In this document: piece after piece, positions 28,539 through 37,242 of the stretch
How positions within the stretch are numbered: the stretch's first letter is position 1
Layout of the letters: each line of letters begins with the position of its first letter
Assembly: GCA_030065055.1 (NCBI GenBank)
Contig: JASJDS010000076.1
Span: 1 to 64,000, forward strand
From: Calothrix sp. MO_192.B10
GTDB taxonomy: Bacteria > Cyanobacteriota > Cyanobacteriia > Cyanobacteriales > Nostocaceae
Direction: 5' to 3'
Length of the DNA: 64,000 nt
Program-made: the position numbers and the translations under genes
The notes under the pieces: generated by a model
The model's database searches: none
The model's input: the letters and a program-made list of their open reading frames with translations, nothing else
What the model was told of the DNA's origin: nothing

Positions 28539-28611
28539 GGAATCTTAATAGGTATCAAAATTTTCGTAAAATTCAAGAGCAACTTTTAATATCACCCAAA
28601 TGGAGGAAGAT

Positions 28612-29301
28612 ATGGACTGGAGAACATCAGTAAAAAATACAATACCACCTAGTTTTCTGAACCAAATTCTGTTAACAATTCCTAGTTTATACCGGACTAG
28701 AGTTGTGAATTATGAAACAAATTTACCTGCTCAAGGTATACAAGACTTAGTATCACAGCTAAATTTCGCTCTTGAATTGGAAGGGAACATTATTGAGTGC
28801 GGAAGCTCAAGGTGTGGGGGGACTTTAATCATGGCTAATTTTCTCAAAGAAAAATGTATACACAAGATAATTTATGCTTGTGATTCTTACGAAGGATTTG
28901 ATCCGGATGAGTTTCAAAGAGAGAAAGAAGCTGGGTTAACAACAGTTTCAAATAAAGTTTTTACATCTACCTCTTTTGAGTATGTCAAAGCTAAAATTGA
29001 GAAGCTAGGCATGAAAGATATGGTTGTTCCAGTTAAGGGGTTCTTTCAAGAAACCTTAGCCAACATTGACGAACAGTTCTGTTTTGCATTAATCGACTGT
29101 GACTTGCAAGAAAGTATTATTTACTGTGCAGAAATGATCTGGCCTAAGTTAACAAAAGGTGGACGCATTTTATTTGATGACTACACGGCTGAAAAGTTTC
29201 AAAGTGCGAGGATTGGGATAGATTCTTTTGTTAGAAAATATGAAAGTGATATAGCAGAGCATGGTTTGTTAAATCACTTATATCTAGTCACAAAAGCTTA
29301 A
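28612..29301 (+). CDS. TylF/MycF-like sugar O-methyltransferase
   Basis: About 229 aa. E-C-G-S-S-R-C-G-G-T-L-I-M-A-N binds SAM. The family pattern A-L-I-D-C-D-L-x-E-S followed by G-G-R-I-L-F-D-D-Y gives the metal-binding aspartates of TylF/MycF enzymes, which methylate sugar hydroxyls. ATG at 28612 is preferred over 28600 because GGAGG (28602-28606) lies 5 nt upstream of it. It is the second methyltransferase of the locus, so the polymer probably carries at least two methylated positions. Confidence 0.8.
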   Translation: MDWRTSVKNTIPPSFLNQILLTIPSLYRTRVVNYETNLPAQGIQDLVSQLNFALELEGNIIECGSSRCGGTLIMANFLKEKCIHKIIYACDSYEGFDPDEFQREKEAGLTTVSNKVFTSTSFEYVKAKIEKLGMKDMVVPVKGFFQETLANIDEQFCFALIDCDLQESIIYCAEMIWPKLTKGGRILFDDYTAEKFQSARIGIDSFVRKYESDIAEHGLLNHLYLVTKA

Positions 29302-29525
29302 CTGCTTCCTATTTGGTTCCATACAAGCTATACAAGTGTCAAGGGTAGCATCGACAGAGCGGTTAAGGAGGTACTTTATCCCCCTCTACAAATATGCAAT
29401 AAACTCGTGCAATCAAAAAATCAAAAAGTAGGATTTTATAGGGGTTTGGGCGCGAGTTTTTTAAAAATCGTATAGTTAGCGCGAGTTTTGTTGCTAGAGG
29501 GTGCATTCAATCAAGTACCACTTCT

Positions 29526-29811
29526 AATATAATGTCCGGCAAATTAACCATAATATGTCATTGCGTAAAGCCTACGGCATAGCGACCCTTAGAGCGCAGC
29601 TCCTCTATTAGCGTGCCTCTTACAGAGGAACTACGTTAACGCGCAGCGTGTTGTCGCGAAAGCGACTCAGCTCTCCCGAAGGGAGCAAGAGGCGTGGAAC
29701 GTAGACACGAAGTGGCTTCGGTGAAGGGTAGTGAAACGACGCAATCCCAAAGTCTTTGAGATTGCTTCCCTTCGGTCGCAATGACGTTTATTTAAACGGA
29801 CATCATATAAT
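29526..29811. mobile_element. GTCATTGCG-type composite MITE
   Basis: GTCATTGCG near 29555 and CGCAATGAC near 29777 are inverted. The similarity extends outward into ATATAATGTCCG and CGGACATCATATAAT, giving imperfect ends of about 35 bp. The inside is a patchwork of GC-rich short repeats seen elsewhere (CGTAAAGCCTACGGCATAGC, GACACGAAGTGGCTTCGG). A related copy lies at 63426-63563. The rest of 29302-29847 shows no gene. Confidence 0.65.
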
Positions 29812-29847
29812 TTTTTGAATTCAATTGTCGCAATGTAATTTGGCTGT

Positions 29848-30939
29848 ATGATAGTTCATTTTCCTTCTGTTTCCCTTGCTATTCCTGTTTACAACGAAGC
29901 AAATTGTATCGAGAGAGTCGTGCGTTCATTTCTCCAAACGCATTATCCAAACTTAGTTGAAGTCCTGATTGCAGATGGTGGAAGCACTGATGATACTCAA
30001 GATATTATTAAACGCCTCTCAAAAGAAGATTCACGGGTGCAGCTTTTGCATAATTCCCAAAAAATTCAATCTGCTGGACTCAATTTAATTCTGCAACATT
30101 GTACAGGTGATATTTTCCTCAGAGCAGATGCTCACTCAGATTATGCGTTTGACTACATTGAAAAATGCGTGGAAATACTTCTGGAATCTAAAGCCTTCAA
30201 TGTTGGTGGAGCGACTCGTTTTGCTGCAAAAACACCTTTTCAAGCAGGAGTGGCACTAGCCTCAAAAAGTTTGATTGGGGGTGGAAGTGCAAAGCATCGT
30301 CATTCTGATTATGATGGCTATGCTGACACGCTTTTTCCAGGTTGTTTCTGGAGGGAAACTTTACAAGCAGTATCTGGATACAGCACTGATGCAACTACAA
30401 ATGAAGATGCTGAATTGAATCTGAGGTTGCAAAAGCTGTTTTTTGATATGAATCCAATGCCGGATAAAAAATACCAGGGAGCGGTTTATGTGAGCTCTAA
30501 AATCAGAGTCTGGTATTATCCCAGACAAACATGGAAATCTCTGTTAATTCAATATTTTAAGTATGGAAGAGGTCGATATCTTACAACCGCAAAGCATCCT
30601 AAATCTGCACCAATTCGAGGAAAGTTACCATTCTTGGCAATTTCTGGAATGATTGTAATCTCGATAGTTAGTCTTTTTGTAACACTTTTACGACCTTTTC
30701 TTGTGGCATTGATTATAACGGGTTTTCTATCAATAATACTAGAATCCTTTCGAGTCAACTGGAAATTTAGGGAAAACTTTAGTACCGAGATTTGGCTCGG
30801 TGATAAACATCAAGTACCTGACTATGTTAGTCGTTGGTTTTATTGTGCAGTTGTGTTACTGACAATGCTAATTGCCCATTTTGGAGGATATGCTTATCAA
30901 TTATTTCGTCGTCATGTTTTAGGAATTAGTAACTGGTAA
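29848..30939 (+). CDS. Glycosyltransferase family 2 with C-terminal membrane helices
   Basis: 363 aa. The GT-A start is V-S-L-A-I-P-V-Y-N-E-A-N, with A-D-G-G-S-T-D-D-T at 42-50, the DxD-like R-A-D-A-H-S near 92 and the acceptor E-D in T-T-N-E-D-A-E-L-N. Two to three helices near 260-355 anchor it, as in ExoA-type glucosyltransferases. It would add a sugar to the lipid-linked repeat unit. A MITE separates it from the upstream methyltransferase, so it may have its own promoter. Confidence 0.88.
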   Translation: MIVHFPSVSLAIPVYNEANCIERVVRSFLQTHYPNLVEVLIADGGSTDDTQDIIKRLSKEDSRVQLLHNSQKIQSAGLNLILQHCTGDIFLRADAHSDYAFDYIEKCVEILLESKAFNVGGATRFAAKTPFQAGVALASKSLIGGGSAKHRHSDYDGYADTLFPGCFWRETLQAVSGYSTDATTNEDAELNLRLQKLFFDMNPMPDKKYQGAVYVSSKIRVWYYPRQTWKSLLIQYFKYGRGRYLTTAKHPKSAPIRGKLPFLAISGMIVISIVSLFVTLLRPFLVALIITGFLSIILESFRVNWKFRENFSTEIWLGDKHQVPDYVSRWFYCAVVLLTMLIAHFGGYAYQLFRRHVLGISNW

Positions 30940-31063
30940 GTATATGATCTGGAATTATAGTTTTAAAATTTTACTGTTTTTTTAGCATAAACAACAATTT
31001 CATAAAATTTATTTATCCATTTTATATAAAAAAATATCAGATATTAGGAGGTAAGGATTTTAT

Positions 31064-32449
31064 ATGCAGTCAAATAAATCTGTGATTTCCTTGGAATTCA
31101 ATGAACTTTGTCCTTCTTTAATGGAGCGTTTTATTCAAGAAGGAAAATTACCTAACTTCCAGCGATTCTATGAAGAATCAGAAATTTATACAACCGATGC
31201 AGAAGAACAACCACCATTTCTTGAACCTTGGATTCAATGGGTGACTGTACATTCTGGTGTCCCTTACAGTGAACATCAAGTATTTCTTTTGGATGAGGGA
31301 TATAAACTCAAGTCAAAATCTATTTGGGATATTATTTCAGATGCAGGATTAAGAGTGTGGATTTGTGGCAGCATGAATGTCAGCTACAATTATCCATTAA
31401 ATGGTTATATTATTCCTGATTTTTGGAGTACGAAAATTAATCCTAATTCGGATGAAGTATTACCATATTTCCGATTTGTCCAAAAACAAGTTCAGGAACA
31501 CACAAATGATTCTATTTCCCTTAGTATTGGAGATTCTTTGAAGTTTCTGGACTTTATGAATCATCACGGACTTTCACTAAATACAATTGGTGCTATTATC
31601 CAACAATTAATTCGTGAAAAAGTCACAGGAAAATACCGTTGGCAACGTGCAACTATTGCAGATAAACTTCAGTTTGACGTGTTTCGCTGGTACTACCAAA
31701 AAATTAAACCTAATTTCTCTACTTTTTTTCTGAATAGTACAGCCCATTTTCAGCATATGTACTGGCGCAACATGGAGCCAGATAAGTTTCAAGTAAAACC
31801 ATCAGTAAAAGAACAGGTGGAATATGAAACCGCAATTTTATTTGGTTATCAGGAAATGGACAAAATCATAGGTGCTTTTTTTGATCTGGTAGATAGCAAT
31901 ACAACTCTGATTCTTTCTACAGGACTAAGTCAAAAACCTTGTTTCACTTATGAGAATATAGGAGGAAAACACTTCTACAGACCCCGTAAATTTGAAAATA
32001 TATTGCAATTTGCAGGTGTCAAGAGTAATTACAGTTGCTCTCCTGTAATGTCTGAAGAATTTCACATTCGGTTTGAAAATGAGCAAGATGCTTATGAAGC
32101 TGAACAACGTCTTTTAGCCTTAGAAGTTAATGAGCGTCCGATGATGCGATTACAGCGTAATGGAACAGAAGTTTTGGGTGGTTGTGGAATCTTTAACAAA
32201 CTACCGAATGATGCAACGCTCAGTATAGCTAACAGTAAACATTCAGTTCCATTCTTTGATATTTTTTACCAAATAGAAGATATCAAGAGCGGAATGCATC
32301 ACCCAGATGGGATTTTATGGATTCGTAAGCCTAACCACCAGCACTCAGTTCATCATCAAAAAGTATCTCTGCTTTCCGTAGCTCCAACCATCTTGGATTT
32401 ATTGAAGGTTCCCAAGCCAGATTTTATGAAAGGAGTTGTACTGACTTAG
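31064..32449 (+). CDS. Alkaline-phosphatase-superfamily hydrolase or transferase
   Basis: 461 aa. The N-terminus V-I-S-L-E-F-N-E-L-C-P followed by E-G-K-L-P-N-F-Q-R-F is the AlkP-fold start seen in type I phosphodiesterase-like proteins. The C-terminus S-V-A-P-T-I-L-D-L-L is the matching fold end. The usual N-terminal metal aspartate is not obvious (E-F-N-E instead of D-G), so activity may differ from classical phosphodiesterases. AGGAGG lies about 13 nt before ATG. As the last gene of the exopolysaccharide locus, it may add or remove a phospho-substituent, which is an inference. Confidence 0.65.
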   Translation: MQSNKSVISLEFNELCPSLMERFIQEGKLPNFQRFYEESEIYTTDAEEQPPFLEPWIQWVTVHSGVPYSEHQVFLLDEGYKLKSKSIWDIISDAGLRVWICGSMNVSYNYPLNGYIIPDFWSTKINPNSDEVLPYFRFVQKQVQEHTNDSISLSIGDSLKFLDFMNHHGLSLNTIGAIIQQLIREKVTGKYRWQRATIADKLQFDVFRWYYQKIKPNFSTFFLNSTAHFQHMYWRNMEPDKFQVKPSVKEQVEYETAILFGYQEMDKIIGAFFDLVDSNTTLILSTGLSQKPCFTYENIGGKHFYRPRKFENILQFAGVKSNYSCSPVMSEEFHIRFENEQDAYEAEQRLLALEVNERPMMRLQRNGTEVLGGCGIFNKLPNDATLSIANSKHSVPFFDIFYQIEDIKSGMHHPDGILWIRKPNHQHSVHHQKVSLLSVAPTILDLLKVPKPDFMKGVVLT

Positions 32450-32519
32450 GTGCTTCCAGCTAATATCCTGAACAAAGGCGATAATTATTATGTGCGGATA
32501 AATACTTATAAAACCTCAC

Positions 32520-32935
32520 CTGCCTGGGTTACCCTCTCCTTATTAAGGAGAGGGTAAGCTCATATCTTGCACCTGCACCCTAGGGCGTGTTTTCAAACCC
32601 AAAATTAGTATCAATTGTAGGGTGGGGAGCCACTCCGTTGCGGTGAAACACTTGCGGTGGTGAGGCAGTACTCCACTTGGGGTCTCCCCAAGTGGAGTAA
32701 CTGCCGAAAGGGTTCCCCGGCATAAGCAAAGTGTTGCTCGCGTAAAGCCTACGGCATAGCTTCGCTTACCGCGTAGCGTGCGCTTTGCGCTCAGCGTATC
32801 CGAAGGATTCACCCGAAGGGAGGTTACCTCCGTTATAGGAAGTGGCGTTTGAGGAACAAAACCCAACAAATCGGATGAAGAATGTTGGGTTTGGTTTCGT
32901 TCCACCCAACCTAGACAATAGTTTGAAAACAGTCC
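32520..32935. repeat. Cluster of dispersed palindromes
   Basis: Several cyanobacterial repeats are packed together with no gene: CTCTCCTTATTAAGGAGAG (about 32536-32554), a perfect palindrome with arms CTCCACTTGGGG and CCCCAAGTGGAG (32671-32697), a CGTAAAGCCTACGGCATAGC unit near 32743, and an AAACCCAACA / TGTTGGGTTT inverted pair (32859-32892). An antisense 120-codon frame here is repeat-derived. Confidence 0.65.
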
Positions 32936-33082
32936 CTAGTGGTCTTTTTCATTAGTTCTGATGGCTAAGTAACAGATCCCCGACTTCTGAATCAATATCC
33001 CCACATTGTAGCAATTCATATGATAGAAGTCGGGGATCGCTCATGCCCGCAACTCATCAAAATTAATGGGACAAAGCACTAG
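32936..33082. mobile_element. CTAGTGGTC-type MITE with GATCCCCGACTTCT core, copy A
   Basis: 147 bp bounded by CTAG. The left end CTAGTGGTCTTTTTCATTAG and the right end (CTAGTGCTTTGTCCCATTAA on the other strand) are related inverted repeats of about 28 bp. The inside holds a hairpin of GATCCCCGACTTCT and its complement. Copies C (33186) and D (39172) share the full length. Confidence 0.8.
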
Positions 33083-33189
33083 TGGTCTATCGCATTAATT
33101 CTGATGGGTTTATATATCGTTCAAACCCTTAATATATCTAGTATACAGATTTAAGATCAACTCACAAAACTAATGCGATGAACCACTAG
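33079..33189. mobile_element. Related CTAG-ended MITE, copy B
   Basis: It starts at the same CTAG that ends copy A. CTAGTGGTCTATCGCATTA at the left matches TAATGCGAT-GAA-CCACTAG at the right. The interior is AT-rich and lacks the GATCCCCGACTTCT core. It ends on the CTAG that begins copy C, so three elements abut head to tail sharing boundary tetramers. Confidence 0.7.
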
Positions 33190-33331
33190 TGGTCTTTTTC
33201 ATTAGTTCTGATGGCTAAGTAACAGATCCCCGACTTCTGAATCAATATCCCCACATTGTAGTAATTACTAGGATAGAAGTCGGGGATCGCTCGCACCGCG
33301 ACTCCTCAAAATTAATGAAATGCAATACTAG
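33186..33331. mobile_element. CTAGTGGTC-type MITE, copy C
   Basis: 146 bp, nearly identical to copy A and in the same orientation, with the same hairpin core and CTAG at both ends. Confidence 0.8.
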
Positions 33332-33332
33332 C

Positions 33333-33493
33333 AGGATACTGTTGGCGAATAGTGGGTTTGACCCCACTCTACGAGAAGCCGCGCATAGCGCGTCTACACG
33401 AGGCTCAAAGCTAGGGATTATTGGAATAATACTTGTTTTTTCTGCCCCCACTCCCCCACTCTCTCACTCCCCCACTCCCAAGAGGGTGTTGGT
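33333..33493. mobile_element. AGGATACTG-TGGCGAAT element, truncated copy with STRR1 array
   Basis: It begins AGGATACTGTTGGCGAAT right after copy C and runs into a CCCCCACT/CCCACTCT heptamer array ending CCCAAGAGGGTG. It is colinear with the complete copy at 56992-57149 but lacks that copy's right terminal repeat. Confidence 0.65.
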
Positions 33494-33537
33494 GGTGAAA
33501 AAAATTTTTTATCGGGACTGGCTTGTGCTATACTCCC

Positions 33538-34026
33538 CTAACTTCTACCTCTTTCCGAAATTCTGGCTAATGCATCTTTCATTGCCACAGGTAACTGACG
33601 CATAATCTTACTCTTGTCTCTATCTACTGGGACTAATGTCACCTTGGCACTAACAAACAATTGCTCCCCATTGTCAGAGACAATTGCATAATCCCAATTC
33701 ATTCGCACGCCAGTTAATTCCATGCGAGTTTTGACGATCGCACTCATCCCCAATCTAATAGGATTATGATAACGTACCGACAACTCTACAACGGGTAGGT
33801 CGCAACCTAAAGCTAATAAATCAACAAATTCAATCCCAATGGAACGCAAGTATTCCACCCGCGCTTCTTCCATCCATCTGATGTAATTGCCATGCCAAAC
33901 AACCCCTGCATAATCAGTATGATGGGGTTGTGCCCTCACAGGATATTCAAACCAATGGTCAAATGTATGTAGTGCTGGACTGTCAATCGGGCTGTTAGGT
34001 GGTAGTTGGGGATTTTTTGTGGGCAT
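33538..34026 (-). CDS. 4HBT-fold acyl-CoA thioesterase (YbgC-like)
   Basis: 162 aa hotdog-fold enzyme. Y-P-V-R-A-Q-P-H-H-T-D-Y-A-G-V-V-W-H-G-N-Y is the YbgC/4-hydroxybenzoyl-CoA thioesterase signature with the catalytic Asp (D-Y-A-G). It is followed by E-E-A-R-V-E-Y-L-R. It hydrolyses an acyl-CoA, but the substrate is not readable. Its sequence does not look like the known cyanobacterial phylloquinone thioesterase as I remember it, so I give no gene symbol. It sits alone beside the MITE cluster. Confidence 0.85.
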   Translation of the reverse strand: MPTKNPQLPPNSPIDSPALHTFDHWFEYPVRAQPHHTDYAGVVWHGNYIRWMEEARVEYLRSIGIEFVDLLALGCDLPVVELSVRYHNPIRLGMSAIVKTRMELTGVRMNWDYAIVSDNGEQLFVSAKVTLVPVDRDKSKIMRQLPVAMKDALARISERGRS

Positions 34027-34484
34027 GACACATTGCGGAATTCATTGCTTACTTTTTTGTACCATACCCTTGTAATTTTAGTTATCACCTCAAGCAAGCT
34101 TATACGCTCCAGTCAACATGACATTTTCAGCATTTATATTTCTGATTCAGATGAGCAAAATAAATTGCCAGTCTATTGCCATCTAATTATTTAACTTGTT
34201 TCAATTCAGTCCAATACAGTTCACTCAGGAAAAATTCCCACCCACCAGGAATCAAAAGCATCTCACTCTCTGGTGGCTGCACTTCTCAATCTAGAAAAAA
34301 TTACCATGAAAATGGAAGGTGCAGTATGGATTATGGGTAATTGTCATTTCAGTTCTCAGTTCTTAGTTTGATACTGATTACTGTTTGGCCAATAAAAAAC
34401 TAATTAACAATTACCCGTCACCAATACGCGCTCTCGCCACTTTATCATCCGATTTGTACTTTCTCTGATTAACGGTCACACCTG
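34027..34484. other. Spacer with one inverted repeat
   Basis: No gene is seen. GGGTAATTGT (34335-34344) and ACAATTACCC (34407-34416) are perfect 10-bp inverted repeats 62 bp apart and may be the ends of a small MITE. The remainder is featureless AT-rich DNA. Confidence 0.5.
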
Positions 34485-34826
34485 CTATCGCTTGGCGAGA
34501 GCTTTATTACCTACATGGATAGGCATAGATTCCTTAATCAGATTAGCTAGTTCTTGTAACTGATTGACAGCCTCAGCACCTTCTAATTTCATTAATTCGC
34601 GGTCATCCCGCATTTCAGTCCAAGTGATCCCATAATCTGATACTAAAAAACGAATCAGGTGATTTTCTCCCAAACTAACCATAAACGAAGCACTGTTCAT
34701 GCGATCGCCACAAGTGTAGCAAGAAGCTGGATATCCCCGTCGTTCGAGAACAATTGCCAATGCTTGTAAGTTCATTACTAAGTCTTGGACAAATTGTCGG
34801 TGCTGTTGCGCTAGTCTTAGAAACAC
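34485..34826 (-). CDS. DUF1815 family protein
   Basis: 113 aa, a small conserved cyanobacterial protein. I recognise F-V-Q-D-L-V-M-N-L-Q-A-L-A, R-R-G-Y-x-A-S-C-Y-T-C-G and S-D-Y-G-I-T-W-T-E-M-R-D-D-R-E-L as the DUF1815 core. Two cysteines in C-Y-T-C-G could bind metal or form a redox pair. No function is established. It stands alone between long spacers. Confidence 0.85.
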   Translation of the reverse strand: MFLRLAQQHRQFVQDLVMNLQALAIVLERRGYPASCYTCGDRMNSASFMVSLGENHLIRFLVSDYGITWTEMRDDRELMKLEGAEAVNQLQELANLIKESMPIHVGNKALAKR

Positions 34827-35227
34827 GTTGGTCCTCCAAACACCACTGTCATTTTTATATTTTCTTTAGATTTTCGTATCCACTGGTATTGTAGACTAAA
34901 TATTACAATTTCCAGATAGATAGTGATTAGTTCAATAACTACCTTGCTTAGGGTAGTTGATATAGGGTGGTATTACCGTATCAAAATATCCACTTTGAAT
35001 ATTTGTGATTAATAGTTAAACGGTAAACCGAGTTGCGGGTTGCTGTATTGTATGGCACCTAAGCAGTGCCTCCATATTCCGCCTTTAGATTAACTTATAT
35101 TTACTACAAGTCAACTATAGAAATTACACAGATAGAGTACCTAAGGTTAAGTATTAGTTATGCTTATTCCCACATCTATTTATTATAGTTGTGGCACAAC
35201 TTAGATTAGTGGCTGAATTTAAATAGA

Positions 35228-35255
35228 TTGACATCACCCTATCATTAAGTAGGCT
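35228..35255 (+). promoter_or_regulatory. Candidate sigma70-type promoter
   Basis: TTGACA (35228-35233) and TAGGCT (35250-35255) are 16 bp apart. The -35 is perfect and the -10 is weak. It is placed about 140 bp upstream of an orphan terminator. This is a prediction only. Confidence 0.3.
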
Positions 35256-35261
35256 ATTATT

Positions 35262-35422
35262 TGCGGTAGTAGAAGCTTCTGTCCATAATATATGCCCCGG
35301 AAAAAATATTAACAGATCGATCCGTCTGTCTACACAGACATCTCTTACACCCTATTTGTTTCTATCTCTACTGAAGATAACGAAGCTTTATTCACTCATG
35401 TTGCCTAAATGGCAACATTTTT
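35262..35422 (+). ncRNA. Candidate small RNA in an orphan spacer
   Basis: A gene-free 1077-bp spacer holds a promoter-like pair (35228-35255), a perfect stem-loop GTCTGT-CTAC-ACAGAC (35324-35339), and a strong terminator with stem ATGTTGCC/GGCAACAT and TTTTATTA (35398-35422). No open frame of note lies between. The terminator has no obvious gene to serve upstream, because the flanking genes are both on the other strand. This suggests a transcript of about 160 nt. I do not recognise a known cyanobacterial RNA family. Confidence 0.4.
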
Positions 35423-35426
35423 ATTA
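35398..35426 (+). terminator. Orphan intrinsic terminator
   Basis: Perfect 8-bp stem ATGTTGCC (35398-35405) and GGCAACAT (35411-35418) with loop TAAAT, followed by TTTTATTA. No coding gene on this strand ends nearby. Confidence 0.65.
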
Positions 35427-35635
35427 CCAAAAATTAAGTATGCAGTTATACAGAATTTCTGGATGCTTCTATGTATATGGGTGGGAAAATTTATCAGCAA
35501 ACAGAGAATAATACAAAGCATAAACAATCTTTATTGAATAATAATAATAAAAGTAAATAATTATTAAGCAGTAATTTCAAATACTATTGGTAATGTAAAT
35601 AGTAAAACCGGGATCGATAGTAATACTTAAACTTA

Positions 35636-35674
35636 AAGTAAGTAATAAGTAATAAGTAATAAGTAATAAGTAAT
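35636..35674. repeat. STRR heptamer array (AGTAATA)
   Basis: About five tandem copies of the heptamer AGTAATA/TAATAAG. The same unit occurs at 7979-8000 and 58401-58424. The rest of 34827-35903 outside the candidate RNA shows no gene. Confidence 0.8.
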
Positions 35675-35903
35675 ACATTTGTTACCACTTAGATGAGGTA
35701 TACCAGCAGCCAGAATTGCCAAGCCTTTCAGCTTCAAGTATGTACCTCACCAGATTGAGAAACGCTTTGACCATAGTCTTTTTCGCTCACCCTTAAACTT
35801 GAAGTTGTTGTCAAAGCATTACTTAGTTTTATTAAATGCGATCGCATCACTTTTTGTCAGTGCTGACTTCTAAAAGGGTTAAAAAACCAAGTTTAATGAA
35901 AAA

Positions 35904-36557
35904 TTATGCCTCAATTGAAAATATACCCTCAGGTTTGAATTTTTCCGGGAAAACTCTTTGAATATGTTCTTGTACAGCTTGTTTAGTCAAGTTACCATCT
36001 ATTCTGACGATTCTTTGTGGATCGGATGCAGCTAAGGCAGTGTATCCTGACTGTACTCGGTAATGAAAATCAATTTTTTCCTGTTCAATCCGGTCAAATT
36101 TGTCACCATCTCCACGTTTGCGACTTAATCCCACTTCTGCATCTACATCCAGCCAAAAAGTTAAATCGCTTTCTAATCCTCCCGTAGCAATGGTATTGAG
36201 CTGTTGGATTAAACCCATATCAAGACCGCGACCATAACCTTGGTAGGCGATGGTAGAGTAGATATAGCGATCGCATAGGATTATTTTTCCTGCTGCTAAA
36301 TTGGGCTTAAGGAATTGTTCTACATGTTGAGAGCGATCGGCTGCATACAATAATAATTCAGTGCGATCGCTAATAGGTTGATTATCTGTTTTATTTAACA
36401 ATAAACTTCGCAGATGTAACCCTAATTCAGTTCCTCCTGGTTGACGAGTCATGATTACTGGGATATTTAAGCTTTGTAACCACTGACAACAAAGTTGCAT
36501 TTGACTGGTTTTACCGCAACCTTCTACCCCTTCAAATACGATCAATTTTCCATTCAT
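35904..36557 (-). CDS. tmk: Thymidylate kinase
   Basis: 217 aa. P-loop F-E-G-V-E-G-C-G-K-T-S at 8-18, the T-R-Q-P-G-G-T-E motif near 37-44, and the D-R-Y motif in I-L-C-D-R-Y-I-Y-S-T-I-A-Y-Q-G. The lid region carries R-K-R-G-D-G-D-K-F-D-R. It phosphorylates dTMP to dTDP for DNA synthesis. Length and motifs are normal. It is divergent from the DUF2808 gene with a 127-bp spacer. Confidence 0.93.
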   Translation of the reverse strand: MNGKLIVFEGVEGCGKTSQMQLCCQWLQSLNIPVIMTRQPGGTELGLHLRSLLLNKTDNQPISDRTELLLYAADRSQHVEQFLKPNLAAGKIILCDRYIYSTIAYQGYGRGLDMGLIQQLNTIATGGLESDLTFWLDVDAEVGLSRKRGDGDKFDRIEQEKIDFHYRVQSGYTALAASDPQRIVRIDGNLTKQAVQEHIQRVFPEKFKPEGIFSIEA

Positions 36558-36684
36558 CTACAAACCTCTGGGACGTTGGTAAGTGCTTTGATTCACAACC
36601 GGAGAAAATGAGGCGATATTGCCCATGTTTTTAAATAACAGAAATATATTTTGGTTGAAAAGGTCAATATTGAGGATAATTATC

Positions 36685-37242
36685 ATGTATAACATTAAAT
36701 CTATAGTATTATCGTTTGCCACAGCCCTAATTGTCAGCATAATCTCCCCAACACAAGCAGTTCAGTTACGGGATGGTAAAGTATATTTCGTACAGCCACC
36801 TCGTCTAGTTAAGGTGACAACTACCTTCAACAATGCCCAGATTGTAGGAGCAACCTATTACTTTACCATTAGTTTGCCGGAGAATGCAGGAGAACCACTA
36901 CAAAGGGTCACAATTAACCAGCACCAAGGCATATATAATATCGACTTTCGGTTAAAAAAGAGTATTGCTTTTGTCGGTACCACCTCCCGTCGAGGAGAAA
37001 AAATTCCACTCAAAGAAGTTACTAGAGATAAGAAAAGTCGAACAATATCAATCACCTTCGATCCCCCAGTTTCTCCTGGTAAAACTATTACTATTGGTTT
37101 AAAGCCTGAGCGAAATCCCATAACTGGTGGTGTTTACCTATTTGGCGTGACAGCTTTCCCGGTAGGAGAAAAATCCCACGGTCAATTTATGGGTTTTGGG
37201 CGTTTACATTTTTATAGCAATGATGGTGATTCTTTTTTCTGA
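36685..37242 (+). CDS. DUF2808 secreted protein
   Basis: About 185 aa. A signal peptide (M-Y-N-I-K-S-I-V-L-S-F-A then I-S-P-T-Q-A) is followed by a beta-rich domain. Features of the cyanobacterial DUF2808 family include V-R-L/Q-L-R-D-G-K-V-Y-F-x-x-P-P-R-L and the G-L-K-P-E-R-N-P-x-x-G-G-V-Y-L-F-G-V-T-A-F-P-x-G tail. GAGGA lies about 9 nt before ATG 36685, which is why an upstream in-frame ATG at 36619 is rejected. Predicted extracytoplasmic; function unknown. Confidence 0.85.
   Translation: MYNIKSIVLSFATALIVSIISPTQAVQLRDGKVYFVQPPRLVKVTTTFNNAQIVGATYYFTISLPENAGEPLQRVTINQHQGIYNIDFRLKKSIAFVGTTSRRGEKIPLKEVTRDKKSRTISITFDPPVSPGKTITIGLKPERNPITGGVYLFGVTAFPVGEKSHGQFMGFGRLHFYSNDGDSFF

Noticed and set aside
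32543-32905. 120-codon minus-strand open frame
   Set aside because: It is composed of dispersed palindromes (for example 32671-32697), so its reading frame is a by-product of GC-rich repeats.
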